Assembly: GCF_009830105.1 (NCBI RefSeq)
Contig: NZ_WURB01000017.1
Coordinates: 1 to 64,000, forward strand
Direction of reading: 5' to 3'
Origin: Microvirga makkahensis
GTDB taxonomy: Bacteria > Pseudomonadota > Alphaproteobacteria > Rhizobiales > Beijerinckiaceae
Length of the DNA: 64,000 nucleotides
Shown here: positions 27,542 to 35,824 of the stretch, in pieces
How positions within the stretch are numbered: the stretch's first letter is position 1
How the letters are laid out: every line of letters begins with the position of its first letter
The notes under the pieces: generated by a model
What the model saw: only the letters and a program-made list of their open reading frames with translations
Told to the model about the DNA's origin: nothing
Database searches by the model: none
Program-made: the position numbers and the translations under genes

Positions 27542-27943
27542 TCATGCTTCGCGCCGTGATGCGAGGGATTTGATGCTGCCTCCGCTCCAACTCGCCGCTG
27601 ACGGCGCTGTGGTCTGACGTGCCTCATGCACGCGACGCCAATCCAAGCCTTCGAGCAGAGCGGAGAGCTGCGCCGCCGACAGATGAAGGGCGCCATCCTG
27701 GATCTTGGGCCAGCGGAACTCGCCGTCCTCCAATCGCTTGGCCACGAGAACGACGCCGCTGCCGTCCCAGAACACCAGCTTGATGCGATCCGTGCGCTTG
27801 GCGCGGAACACGTAAACAGCCCCCGAGAACGGATCCGCCCCCATGGTCTCACGCACGAGTGCGGCGAGACCCTCGGCTCCTTTGCGGATATCCACGGGCT
27901 TGGTCGCCACCAGAACGCGGACAGTGCCGGTTGGGCCGATCAT
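27542..27943 (-). CDS. tnpB: IS66 family accessory protein TnpB
   Basis: A 133-residue IS66 Orf2 protein from ATG 27943. The defining block VLVATKPVDIRKGAEGLAAL is followed by GAVYVFRAKRTDRIKLVFWD and LVAKRLEDGEFRWP. It is required for IS66 transposition, with unknown chemistry. Its start overlaps the tnpA stop by ATGA, and it ends 13 bases before tnpC, the standard IS66 arrangement. It is intact. Confidence 0.95.
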   Translation of the reverse strand: MIGPTGTVRVLVATKPVDIRKGAEGLAALVRETMGADPFSGAVYVFRAKRTDRIKLVFWDGSGVVLVAKRLEDGEFRWPKIQDGALHLSAAQLSALLEGLDWRRVHEARQTTAPSAASWSGGSIKSLASRREA

Positions 27944-28115
27944 CGCAGGCTCTTGAGCGCTTGCAGGATGGTGGTCAACGTCGATCCGTCGACGCCCTGC
28001 GGTATGCGAATGACGGCGCCCTCCACGGCAATCTCGATCACCGCCGCACGACAGGGTGCCGGTGCGGGCTGGGATGGATCAGGAGCGACAACAACCGGGG
28101 TAAAGGCCCTGGGGC
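27940..28115 (-). pseudogene. tnpA: IS66 TnpA, N-terminal half missing
   Basis: Only the C-terminal portion of TnpA remains: PRAFTPVVVAPDPSQP, then AVIEIAVEGAVIRIPQGVD and TLTTILQALKSLR. The helix-turn-helix N-terminal half of this usually 120-150 residue protein is absent. Upstream the frame runs into sequence belonging to the plus-strand fragment at 28123. This loss marks the right break of the element. Confidence 0.75.
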
Positions 28116-28122
28116 TTTTGTG

Positions 28123-28347
28123 ATGGGCTGGGGATCTGAGGACCTGTTTGGGCTCCACCCAGTGGCGCCAGCTCCTCGCTATGACAGCATCGGACTCGCG
28201 TTCGTGATGAGGGAGACGGACTGCATTGTCTCATTGAATGACGAGCGGGCCATTATTCGATCGGTGAGTGGTACGCTGACCTCGTATTGGTTGGGGCGCC
28301 GTTCGCGCGAGAGCCGGCCCGCGTGGGAGCTGTTGGAGGTGAGCTGA
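28123..28347 (+). pseudogene. C-terminal fragment of an accessory-region hypothetical gene
   Basis: A 74-codon frame whose sequence resembles the end of an alphaproteobacterial hypothetical family: GWGSEDLFGLHPVAP, YDSIGLAFVMRETD, then IIRSVSGTLTSYW and a stop at 28345-28347. In that family this is the last part of a longer protein. The missing 5' part is replaced by IS66 sequence, so the gene was cut by the element or by the event that truncated it. The next gene starts 56 bases on, in the same direction. Confidence 0.5.
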
Positions 28348-28403
28348 CCGAAGTTAGAGAAAATGTAGGGTTAGCCAAGAAATTTAGGATTGGGAGCGAA
28401 GGA

Positions 28404-29027
28404 ATGGCCAGGTGTGGCGGCGGACGGCCGACGGTTGAAAACAGCATCACGCTTGATATTCGCAGCCTCATGAGTGCCAACCTTGCTGGTGGCACCTCCC
28501 AATCCGGCACCTTGCAATGGGCATGGGCCGATGGCCGCTCGAAATGCCGAGCTGCGTTCAACACCTGTTTGGATGAGGATACTGGCCTCCTTCATCTGAG
28601 CCGCATTACGTACTTCGACCTGTTCGGGAGGCCTGTCCACCTGTGTGACCAAACCATTCGCCTTGTCGCCAGTACGCCACCCTTCGGGGGTCGCCGGTGG
28701 TGGTTCGTGTGCCCTCGGGTCGGCCGACGGGTGATGAAGCTCCACCTTCCTCCGAAGGCTAGTGTGTTCGCATCCCAGCAGACACATCAATTGGGCTACG
28801 CCGTGCAGCGGGAGAGTGCAGATGAGCAGGCTCGTCGGCGAGCGCGCAAGGCACGGGCTCGTATCGGTGGGAGCCCAAACCTGCTGCAGAAGCTGCCTCT
28901 GAAGCCGAAATGGATGCGCTGGGCGATCTATTGGCGGCATGTTGAGGCCTGCCATAAGGCCGACCGGCAAACCCTCGCATTTATGGTTTCCAGCACCGAG
29001 AGGACTCTGGGCAGGTCGATCGCATAG
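28404..29027 (+). CDS. Hypothetical protein of an accessory-region family with a degraded zinc ribbon
   Basis: A 207-residue protein from ATG 28404, with GGGAG seven bases upstream. It follows a pattern I recognise from uncharacterised alphaproteobacterial proteins in mobile regions: MARCGGGRPTVENSITLDIR, then TPPFGGRRWWFVCPRVGRRV, then GYAVQRESADEQARRRARK. In relatives the middle is a two-CxxC zinc ribbon. Here only the first Cys pair position is partly kept (VCPRV) and the second is lost (FASQQTHQLGY), so metal binding is doubtful. The product is basic and could bind DNA. No function is known. Confidence 0.6.
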   Translation: MARCGGGRPTVENSITLDIRSLMSANLAGGTSQSGTLQWAWADGRSKCRAAFNTCLDEDTGLLHLSRITYFDLFGRPVHLCDQTIRLVASTPPFGGRRWWFVCPRVGRRVMKLHLPPKASVFASQQTHQLGYAVQRESADEQARRRARKARARIGGSPNLLQKLPLKPKWMRWAIYWRHVEACHKADRQTLAFMVSSTERTLGRSIA

Positions 29028-29207
29028 GGTGAACGACTGGGCGCTGTTCCTTTCTAACGAGGTTCACTCAGTGGCTCGTCGCAACCGACGGCTCTGATTG
29101 GTGCTTTGATCCAGCACCTCGGAAGTGATACACCATCCGCTCCTAGCCCATTCGGGCGCATTTATCCGGCCATCTGGAGAGCCACCTTGCCCCTGTCTGG
29201 GCGTATC

Positions 29208-30396
29208 ATGTTCTTGCCGTGGGTCACCCTTCCCCATCCGATCACGGTTGGGGGAATCCAGTTCATGCCCATCGACACAAACGAGCCGGCCCAGGTGGTC
29301 GACTCGGATATTACCGATGCCGTCAAACAGGCTTTCCAGCACTATGTCGATCTCAGTGGCAACCCAATCCAAAGCTGTACGATGCTCCTGAGGCCACGAC
29401 ATCAGCGGAGATGGGACAACCCAGACCGCCTGTGGAGCCAAGCTCGCCGGGCAACCGAAATGCTTGCGTTGTCCTGCATGGCGGAGCAGCGCTTTCTTGA
29501 GGGGCATTTCAGCCCTCACCTGAACGCCTCGATGTTCCAGTTGGTAGGGCACGGCATCAAGGCGGGCTCCAACAGATTTTCCCTACACTTCCCTCGACGA
29601 GGTAACGATCTTCGGCTCCATACAACAAGGGACAATGTGAAGTTCCAGCAGCCTCGGCAGGTTCAGGGAACCAGATGCGAGATCATCGGAACCCGGCTGG
29701 CTGACGCTCTGACCGATGCATATCGGACTGGGAATCCGACTTGGGAACCCATTTCATCCTCTCTTCAGTTCTTCTTCCTCGGCCACTCTGAGACGCAAGA
29801 GCTTAGTTTGGACAGCTGTCTCATGCTCTCCGCGATGGCGTTTGAGCGACTGCTCGAACCTAAGCCACTCCAGAAGGAGCGAGTTGCGCAAGCAATGGGC
29901 AGAACGTTCGCCCCCCCTTTGGGTACCCTATGAGGTTAGGGCGATCTCTCAATCCAAACGGATCAAACCCGATCCGAAGTATGCGGCTGATCAAAAGACC
30001 TGGCCTTTGCGCTGGAAATGGATGAAGGAGCTTTACGAGCTGCGCAACGCGACGGCTCATCGAGGCCCAAAATCCGATCTCAGCCGAAACTGGGAAGATT
30101 GGCAGCACATCATCATCGCTGGCTTCGTGTATCCCTTTGCTGTGAAGCTCAAACTGGCTGAGGCGGGTCTCTATCAGTTTACTGCAAGAGAGATCGGTGC
30201 TCGTGAGGCGCTTGATAGGTTACTCGACAGCAATTGGAGGAAGGGTAAGGAGAAACAGCCAGAATGGCCTGAGATGCTGTCACTATCGGAAGCAGCAGCC
30301 GTACTGGAAAAGCCTACTCACCAAGATCGATCTAAGACAGCTTCGAAGCAGCATTCCCGGATGACCAAAGCCTTCAAGCGTACCGGCTACGACTGA
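29208..30396 (+). pseudogene. HEPN-like protein with frameshift in a C7 run
   Basis: Two overlapping frames form one protein of about 395 residues when one base is removed from the C7 run at 29911-29917. The first part (from ATG 29208, or TTG 29106) opens FLPWVTLPHPITVGGIQFMP; the second part continues VPYEVRAISQSKRIKPDP. Near the C-terminus, KELYELRNATAHRG carries an RNxxxH motif as in HEPN ribonuclease domains, followed by a hydrophobic helix (AGFVYPFAVKLKLAEAGLY). Such Apea-like HEPN proteins are often linked to phage defence or toxin-antitoxin systems. The accessory setting next to IS66 agrees. The frameshift may be real, phase-variable or an assembly error. Confidence 0.6.
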
Positions 30397-30796
30397 TATC
30401 TTCGTTCGAGCTGAACCATCATACGTCGGCATGATTCAACCAGAATGTTGAGGATTCGGGCCTAATCGATTTCCTCATCACCATTTGTCTGATCGCGGTG
30501 GGACTTAAAATCGCCGAACGAACGTCCGCTTAGTGGCCGAACACGGAAGTCGGGAGAAGGTCCGCCTCGTGCCAGGAACGGACCTTAGAGTGCTTATGCC
30601 ATCTCGGGAGATGGCGTCTCTCGAACCTGGATAACAACAGGCTCGATAACCGTCACAAAGGTCTTGAGCGCGCGAGTAAGTCATAATCTTTAAGACACTT
30701 GTCTGTTGGAGCCGAACTTTGGCCCACGTGGGGGATCCGACCTCATGCTTCGGCCCAAGCTACTTCTCGCCGATCAAGGCATGCCTGCCCATCGCC
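30397..30796. other. Intergenic region between convergent genes
   Basis: 400 bases with no gene. It holds a hairpin at 30598-30615 and a copy of the short block GAACGTCCGCTTA near 30520 that recurs in other gaps of the window. Confidence 0.4.
30598..30615. terminator. Short hairpin
   Basis: GCCATCTC and GAGATGGC are perfect complements around a GG centre; in practice a 7-bp stem with a 4-base loop. It lies between the ends of the HEPN-like and MFS genes and could serve either transcript. Confidence 0.35.
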
Positions 30797-31969
30797 TCAG
30801 AGGCGGCGAGGTAGATATCGACAAAAACCTGAGGCAAGGACCATCAGCGCTCCCGTCATAATGAAGACCGAAGGCAATGGAAGGGCCATCAGCAGGATTG
30901 CGAAGAGGCCCGCTGGAGCCACCTGCGCCACATCACGGTAGGTATTGTAGATGGGTGTCAACGCCATTCGCTGGTGCGGACGGACGGCTCGGAGAAACGG
31001 CACGTTTCCAATCGCATCGATGGCGCTCATGGCAAAAGCAGAGAACAGCAGCATCGCTACGCTTGCCCAAACCGAAACTTCGGAGAGGAAGCCGGTCGCG
31101 AGCGTTCCAACACCGCTTACTGCGTAGGCACCGAGCAGCAGCCTGCGCATTCCCGTCATTTCGACGACACGTCTCCAGAATGGTGCCAGCATGAGCAATG
31201 CTGACCCAATCGAGATCATGAGACCGCCAACCGAGGCTCCCAGGCCTTGGCTAACCGCCAAAATCGGCGTGTAGACGATATACATGCACCACCACGACGC
31301 CCGCATCGTGGCGAGAAGCCAGGCCAAGCGCAGCCGAGGCTGCGACAGGAACAGCCTGACATCGGAGTGCCCCACGCCCTTCGATGGCGCGGGCATTCGG
31401 GGTTCGGAAATCGGCTTGAGCAGAATGATCGACAGCGGCACTACGATGGCGCATGCAGCACTCAACGTCAGTGGGCTCCAGGCACCGACATTCTCGGTCA
31501 GCCAGGCCCCTAGCCATGGTCCCAGACCGTAGGCAACACCGGCGAGCAGGACGCGGCGCGGCTCGAAAGCGGAAAGGCTCCGACGAGGAACGTATTGCAG
31601 GACATAAAGGCTCATCACGTTCTCAAACACGAGGACCATGAGAACATGGAGAACCAATCCCGCTGCGAGCCCAGGCAGTGTCCCGCTGGCGAGTGTCGCG
31701 GCAGAACCTATCCCACCTGCCGCGGCGGAAATGAAAACGGGCCAGCGCCCCAATCGCAGCAGAAGGTTCGGCAGGCACAGACTTACTGCGATCCCTATCA
31801 GGCTTGCAGCGAAGTAGAGTTCACTGACATGCTGCGCCGTTCCGAGAATGTGATAGGCCATAACCGGGATGAGTGCCATCACGGTCGTGCGGGCCATGAT
31901 GGAAACGGCGTAAACGCCAGCCAGTCCCCATTCAGGTGAGGCCGCAGCGGACTTCTGCCGCCCAGACAT
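30797..31969 (-). CDS. MFS transporter
   Basis: A 390-residue inner-membrane carrier with about twelve hydrophobic helices. ATG 31969 is preferred over upstream starts, which lie inside the ornithine cyclodeaminase-like gene. MFS traits include the loop LLLRLGRWPVF after helix 2 and the basic loop between helices 8 and 9 (FWRRVVEMTGMRRLLLG). It is the last gene of the minus-strand catabolic operon, 28 bases after its neighbour. It may export a product or intermediate or import the substrate; direction and substrate cannot be read from sequence. Confidence 0.82.
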   Translation of the reverse strand: MSGRQKSAAASPEWGLAGVYAVSIMARTTVMALIPVMAYHILGTAQHVSELYFAASLIGIAVSLCLPNLLLRLGRWPVFISAAAGGIGSAATLASGTLPGLAAGLVLHVLMVLVFENVMSLYVLQYVPRRSLSAFEPRRVLLAGVAYGLGPWLGAWLTENVGAWSPLTLSAACAIVVPLSIILLKPISEPRMPAPSKGVGHSDVRLFLSQPRLRLAWLLATMRASWWCMYIVYTPILAVSQGLGASVGGLMISIGSALLMLAPFWRRVVEMTGMRRLLLGAYAVSGVGTLATGFLSEVSVWASVAMLLFSAFAMSAIDAIGNVPFLRAVRPHQRMALTPIYNTYRDVAQVAPAGLFAILLMALPLPSVFIMTGALMVLASGFCRYLPRRL

Positions 31970-31997
31970 TGTCGGCCTGTGCCTCCCGGAGCGATCG

Positions 31998-32942
31998 TCA
32001 GCGTCCGGCACAGCGGACAAAGCACAATTCGGCTGCGACAAGATCCTCGAGCGAGCACCCGACAGACTTGAAAAGCGTGATCTCATCCGGCCCTGACCGC
32101 CCTTGGGCATCGCCCCGCGCTAGGTCGAATAGATCACCCTGAATGTCCTCCCCTTGCAGGGCACCGCTGGCCATGGCCTGAACGATCTCCCCTGCCTCGG
32201 TCATCGCACCCTCCTGGGTATCGAGGAAGACCCGTGCCCGACGGAGTGCCTCATCGTCAGCCTCCCGCATTGTCGGTGTGAATGCCCCGACAAGATCGAG
32301 GTGGATACCTGGCCGTAACCAAGCCCCACGCACGAGGGGCTCGGTTGAGAGAGTGGCGCATGAAACGATATCTGCCCTCCGCACCTCCTGCTCGAGATTG
32401 TCCGCGATGGCCGCTTTGATCCCCTGCTCGGCCAGTTGGCCGACCACTGCCTCCGCCTTGCTCCGGTCGCGTCCCCAGATGGCAATTTCCTCAATCGGTC
32501 TCACGGCTGCGTGAGCCGCAGCGAGGTTCGGACTGAGTTTGCCGGTGCCGATGATGAGGAGCCGGGACGAATCCGGCCTCGAGAGATAACTGGAGGCGAG
32601 GGCGGAGGCGGCAGCGGTGCGGCGGGCCGTCAATTCGCCTCCGTCAAGGGTTGCGACCAACCGCCCGTCCTTGGCGCTCATGAGCATGTAGTAGGACGTC
32701 ACGGTCGGGAGGCCGAGGCGCCCGTTGTCCGGGAAGACCGTTGCCGTCTTAAGGCCGATATAGCGGCCTTCGCTCCAAGCAGGCATCAGCAACAGGGTCG
32801 CATCGCGGGCGTCCGGCACCGAGACGGTGTAGTGGGGCCGCGGAGGACTGTGAGCTCCGCGGCGGAATCCCTCCCGGAGGGCCTCGACCAGCGGCTGCCA
32901 GTCAAGACTCGCGATGATCTCGCTATTGGTGAAGTGGCGCAT
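31998..32942 (-). CDS. Ornithine cyclodeaminase / mu-crystallin family protein
   Basis: A 314-residue NAD(P)-dependent protein. Family blocks: RPHYTVSVPDARDATLLLMPAW (two parts), YIGLKTATVFPDN with the conserved Lys, LDGGELTARRTAAASALAS, then the nucleotide fold LLIIGTGKLSPNLAAAHAAV and DLVGAFTPTMREADDEAL. Members include ornithine cyclodeaminase, alanine dehydrogenase of archaea and ketimine reductases, all acting on amino or imino acids. In this operon it may reduce an imine or deaminate a CoA-pathway intermediate. The C-terminus (AAELCFVRCAGR) is slightly unusual. It is intact. Confidence 0.85.
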   Translation of the reverse strand: MRHFTNSEIIASLDWQPLVEALREGFRRGAHSPPRPHYTVSVPDARDATLLLMPAWSEGRYIGLKTATVFPDNGRLGLPTVTSYYMLMSAKDGRLVATLDGGELTARRTAAASALASSYLSRPDSSRLLIIGTGKLSPNLAAAHAAVRPIEEIAIWGRDRSKAEAVVGQLAEQGIKAAIADNLEQEVRRADIVSCATLSTEPLVRGAWLRPGIHLDLVGAFTPTMREADDEALRRARVFLDTQEGAMTEAGEIVQAMASGALQGEDIQGDLFDLARGDAQGRSGPDEITLFKSVGCSLEDLVAAELCFVRCAGR

Positions 32943-32972
32943 GGCTCGGCTCTCTCAGGACCAGAAGGATTC

Positions 32973-33386
32973 TTAGGCTGCCAGCCGGAATGTCGGCAGC
33001 GGGTATCGCGCAGCTTCGGGCCTCGGCATGAGTTCGACGGCGGTGCCGCTCGTTACGGCGCTTGCGTCACTCGTGATGACGCGGGCCAGCAGGCTAGCCC
33101 CTTCCTCGAGCGCAATCTCAGCCAGGATGATGGGCACCTCGTCGTTGAACGAGGGATGGTTCGGGCGCATGACGATCGAGAAGGATACGATACGGCCGCG
33201 TCCCGATGCCTCCTTCCAGACGAGGTCGGTCGAGCCAGTATAGGGACAAATGGGGCGAGGATAGAAGAACGGAGGGCCACCAGACCGGCTCTGCTGGAGC
33301 ATCAGCCTGCCCTCACGCCATGCCTCAAGGAAGGGACGGTTGTCCTCGTCCTCGTGGGGGCGCGGATAGTCTAGGATTTCACTCAT
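32973..33386 (-). CDS. DUF35 / OB-fold protein, partner of the thiolase-fold enzyme
   Basis: A 137-residue protein whose ATG (33386) overlaps the stop of the upstream thiolase-fold gene by four bases (ATGA). The N-terminal helix (NRPFLEAWREGRLMLQQ) and OB-fold (GRGRIVSFSIVMRPNHPSF, VPIILAEIALEEG) are typical of DUF35 proteins, which form complexes with thiolase-like proteins. The usual CxxC zinc-ribbon pairs are almost gone: only one Cys (PRPICPYTGS) remains. DUF35 partners are known in thiolases and in Ltp-type side-chain aldolases, where they shape the acyl-CoA site. Confidence 0.85.
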   Translation of the reverse strand: MSEILDYPRPHEDEDNRPFLEAWREGRLMLQQSRSGGPPFFYPRPICPYTGSTDLVWKEASGRGRIVSFSIVMRPNHPSFNDEVPIILAEIALEEGASLLARVITSDASAVTSGTAVELMPRPEAARYPLPTFRLAA

Positions 33387-34534
33387 TGCACTGCCTCAAG
33401 GATGATGCTGCTTGCAGAAAGACCATGGCCGTAACCCACCATTCCATAGCCTGCGACGACGCCCCGCCGCGCATTTGCGACCTGCCTGTCTCCGCCTTCG
33501 CCACGTAACTGGCGCACGGCCTCGGTTACGCTCAGGAGCCCACCGGCGATGCCGGCCTGACCGCACGAGAGCTGTCCGCCACCTGTGTTGAGCGGCAGCG
33601 TTCCGTCCCAGGCGAAGGTGTTCCGGGCCAGGAACTCGCTCACCTCGCCCTTCTTGCAGAACCCGAGATCCTCGAGCTGAATGGCGACCATAATCGGGTA
33701 ATCGTCATAGGCCTGGACGAAATCCATGTCTTCCGGCCCGTACCCGGCCTTCGCAAAGAGCTTGTCGGCGAACGTCTCCCACCCACCCCGCAGCGGAGCG
33801 ATCTCCATTGGAGGATGATTGTGCCTCTCGAAGCCCGACAGGATCCGCACGCCCTTGCCCGGCTGTGCGCGATCCAAGGTCGTCACCACGACCGCCTCCG
33901 CCCCGGCACAGGGAAGCACGCAGTCAAAGAGACGGATCGGATCTGCGATGATGCGGGCATTCAGGTAATCCTCGATCGTCAATGGCCCACGCAGGAGTGC
34001 ATGGTCGTTGCGCTGTGCGCTTCGCCGCTGGTCGACCGAGATGCGCCCAAGGTCCTCTCGACGGGTGCCGTAGGTTTCCATGTGCTTGCGCTGGATGATC
34101 CCGAACAGCCCATTCGCGCCACCGAACCCCAAGGGCGTGCCATAGTTCCGGAGACCACGGTTGAAGTTGTCCATGAGCTTGAAGTGGCCCCCGACGTCAT
34201 AGTTGTCGCCTGCGATGCACAACACGGTTGTGGCCTGGCCCGTCTCGATGGCGTGCACGGCGTTGATCACGCTCGCCACCGGACCGGCGCTGCCCGCTGT
34301 CCCGAGGTAGGCCCAGGACACGGACAGTCCGAGCTGCTCGGCTGCCGTCACCGCGTTGTCGGGGTGCAACTCAAAGGAACAGATAGCGAGGCCATCAACG
34401 TCCTTGAAGGTAAGCCCGGCGGAGTCGAGCGCGTTCTTCCCGGCCTCTGACAGGAACGAGAACAACGTCCGGGTCGTCCGCTTCTCGTAGGCCGTCTGGC
34501 CGTATCCTGTAATTCCGATACTGCTGGTCTTCAT
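33383..34534 (-). CDS. Thiolase-fold (SCP-x/Ltp-like) enzyme without the canonical Cys
   Basis: A 383-residue thiolase-superfamily protein; ATG 34534 is chosen because family sequence begins there (KTSSIGITGYGQTAYEKR). Blocks: VDGLAICSFELHPDN, WAYLGTAGSAGPVASVINAV, YGTPLGFGGANGLFG, DYPIMVAIQLEDLGFC, LPLNTGGGQLSCGQAG and GYGMVGYGHGLSASS. At the place of the thiolase nucleophile Cys it has TAGSAGP, and the catalytic GHP motif is CGQAG, so both Cys and His are missing. With a coupled DUF35 partner this looks more like an Ltp2-type retro-aldolase than a true thiolase; that step is inference. Confidence 0.8.
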   Translation of the reverse strand: MKTSSIGITGYGQTAYEKRTTRTLFSFLSEAGKNALDSAGLTFKDVDGLAICSFELHPDNAVTAAEQLGLSVSWAYLGTAGSAGPVASVINAVHAIETGQATTVLCIAGDNYDVGGHFKLMDNFNRGLRNYGTPLGFGGANGLFGIIQRKHMETYGTRREDLGRISVDQRRSAQRNDHALLRGPLTIEDYLNARIIADPIRLFDCVLPCAGAEAVVVTTLDRAQPGKGVRILSGFERHNHPPMEIAPLRGGWETFADKLFAKAGYGPEDMDFVQAYDDYPIMVAIQLEDLGFCKKGEVSEFLARNTFAWDGTLPLNTGGGQLSCGQAGIAGGLLSVTEAVRQLRGEGGDRQVANARRGVVAGYGMVGYGHGLSASSIILEAVQ

Positions 34535-34541
34535 GTTAGCC

Positions 34542-35762
34542 TCAGATAATACTGGCGCGCCGCAGCGCATCGATCTCGTTCCGGGACAGGCCAAGCCAAT
34601 TCCCGAACACCTCTTCGTTCGCCGCACCGGGGTCGCGGCCGGTCCAGCGAATGGCTCCAGGCGTGTCGCTAAGCTTCGGCACGGGGGATGGCATGCGGAT
34701 CGGGCCGAGGTGCTCGTCGACGACGGTGCGGATGGCCTCCCGCGCCGCGATATGTGCATCCTCCAGGACGTCCGCGATGTCGTTAATGCGTCCGGCAACG
34801 ACCTTGTGCTTCAGAAGCTTCCCCAACGCCTCGTCCGTCTTCTGCGTGGCCAGCCACGCGGCAACCTCCGAGTCAATCGCATCGCGGTTGGCGACCCGGT
34901 CCGCCATGGTTCCGAAGCGCGGATCGGTTTTGAGGTCGGGCCGTCCCATGGCGTCCACGAGACCTTCGTAGATGCGTTGCGATCCGCAACTTATTGCAAT
35001 GCTCCCGCCATCGGCAGTCGGATAGACGTTCCGCGGAACGTCTTCCTCCATCTGATTTCCGAGCAATGGTTTCTTCTGGCCTGTCTGGTCATATCGCACG
35101 ACGACCGACTCGATGATCCTCAGGAGCGGCTCGTAGAGCGCAACGTCAACGATCTGTCCGACACCCGTACGCTCGCGGCGGTGAATGGCGGCAAGAGCGC
35201 CGAACGCGCCGAAGACGCCAGCCATGTAGTCGCCCATCGGGAATGCCGACACCATCGGCCCCTTGTCCGGATGGCCCGTAAATGAGGCGAGGCCGGAGAA
35301 GGCTTCGGCGATCGTCGCGTAGCCCCCTTGCCCCTTGTTGGGCCCGGTCTGTCCCCAGCCGCTCACCCGCACCCACACGATGCGAGGGAAACGCTCGCGC
35401 AGCTCGTCCGGTGACAGTCCCCAACGCTCAAGCGTCCCGGGGCGGAAATTCTCAATGACGATGTCGCTCTCGCCGATCAGCTTCAAGGCAAGGTCACGAG
35501 CCTCGGACCGCGAAATGTCGAGCGTGATGACATGCTTGTTGCGTGCCATCGTCTTCCACCAGAGAGCGACGCCGTCCTTGTGAGGAGGCCACTCGCGGAG
35601 GGCATCGGGTTTGCCGGGCTTCTCGACCTTAACGACGCGCGCGCCAAAGTCGGCCAGCATTGAGCCGACGAAAGGACCCGCCAGCATCGAGCCAAGCTCG
35701 AGCACCTTCAGATCGGCGAGCGCTCCTTCAGGAGCAGGTTCCGGGATTGTATTCGCTGTCAT
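34542..35762 (-). CDS. Class III (CaiB/BaiF) CoA-transferase
   Basis: A 406-residue enzyme from ATG 35762. Family marks: LADLKVLELGSMLAGPFVGS, LADFGARVVKVEKPGKPD, ARNKHVITLDI, SDIVIENFRPGTLERWGL, VRVSGWGQTGPNK and the catalytic Asp in FPMGDYMAGVFGAFGAL. It moves CoA from a donor thioester to a carboxylic acid substrate. In this operon it is the likely entry step, activating the imported acid. It lies seven bases before the thiolase-fold gene and is intact. Confidence 0.92.
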   Translation of the reverse strand: MTANTIPEPAPEGALADLKVLELGSMLAGPFVGSMLADFGARVVKVEKPGKPDALREWPPHKDGVALWWKTMARNKHVITLDISRSEARDLALKLIGESDIVIENFRPGTLERWGLSPDELRERFPRIVWVRVSGWGQTGPNKGQGGYATIAEAFSGLASFTGHPDKGPMVSAFPMGDYMAGVFGAFGALAAIHRRERTGVGQIVDVALYEPLLRIIESVVVRYDQTGQKKPLLGNQMEEDVPRNVYPTADGGSIAISCGSQRIYEGLVDAMGRPDLKTDPRFGTMADRVANRDAIDSEVAAWLATQKTDEALGKLLKHKVVAGRINDIADVLEDAHIAAREAIRTVVDEHLGPIRMPSPVPKLSDTPGAIRWTGRDPGAANEEVFGNWLGLSRNEIDALRRASII

Positions 35763-35824
35763 GATTGGCCTGCTGGATGCGGTGCGGGCACTATCATCCC
35801 GCACCCGGACGGAGAGAACTTCGG

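Larger units (their letters stand above)
25983..28115 (-). mobile_element. IS66-family insertion sequence, truncated at the tnpA end
   Basis: The left end is the typical IS66 terminus GTAAGCG at 25983, 13 bases past the tnpC stop codon. Genes run tnpA-tnpB-tnpC on the minus strand. At the right side tnpA loses its N-terminal half near 28115-28125, where an unrelated plus-strand gene fragment begins and no matching GTAAGCG end is seen. The element therefore lost its right end by deletion or recombination and cannot transpose by itself. The right boundary is approximate. Confidence 0.82.
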
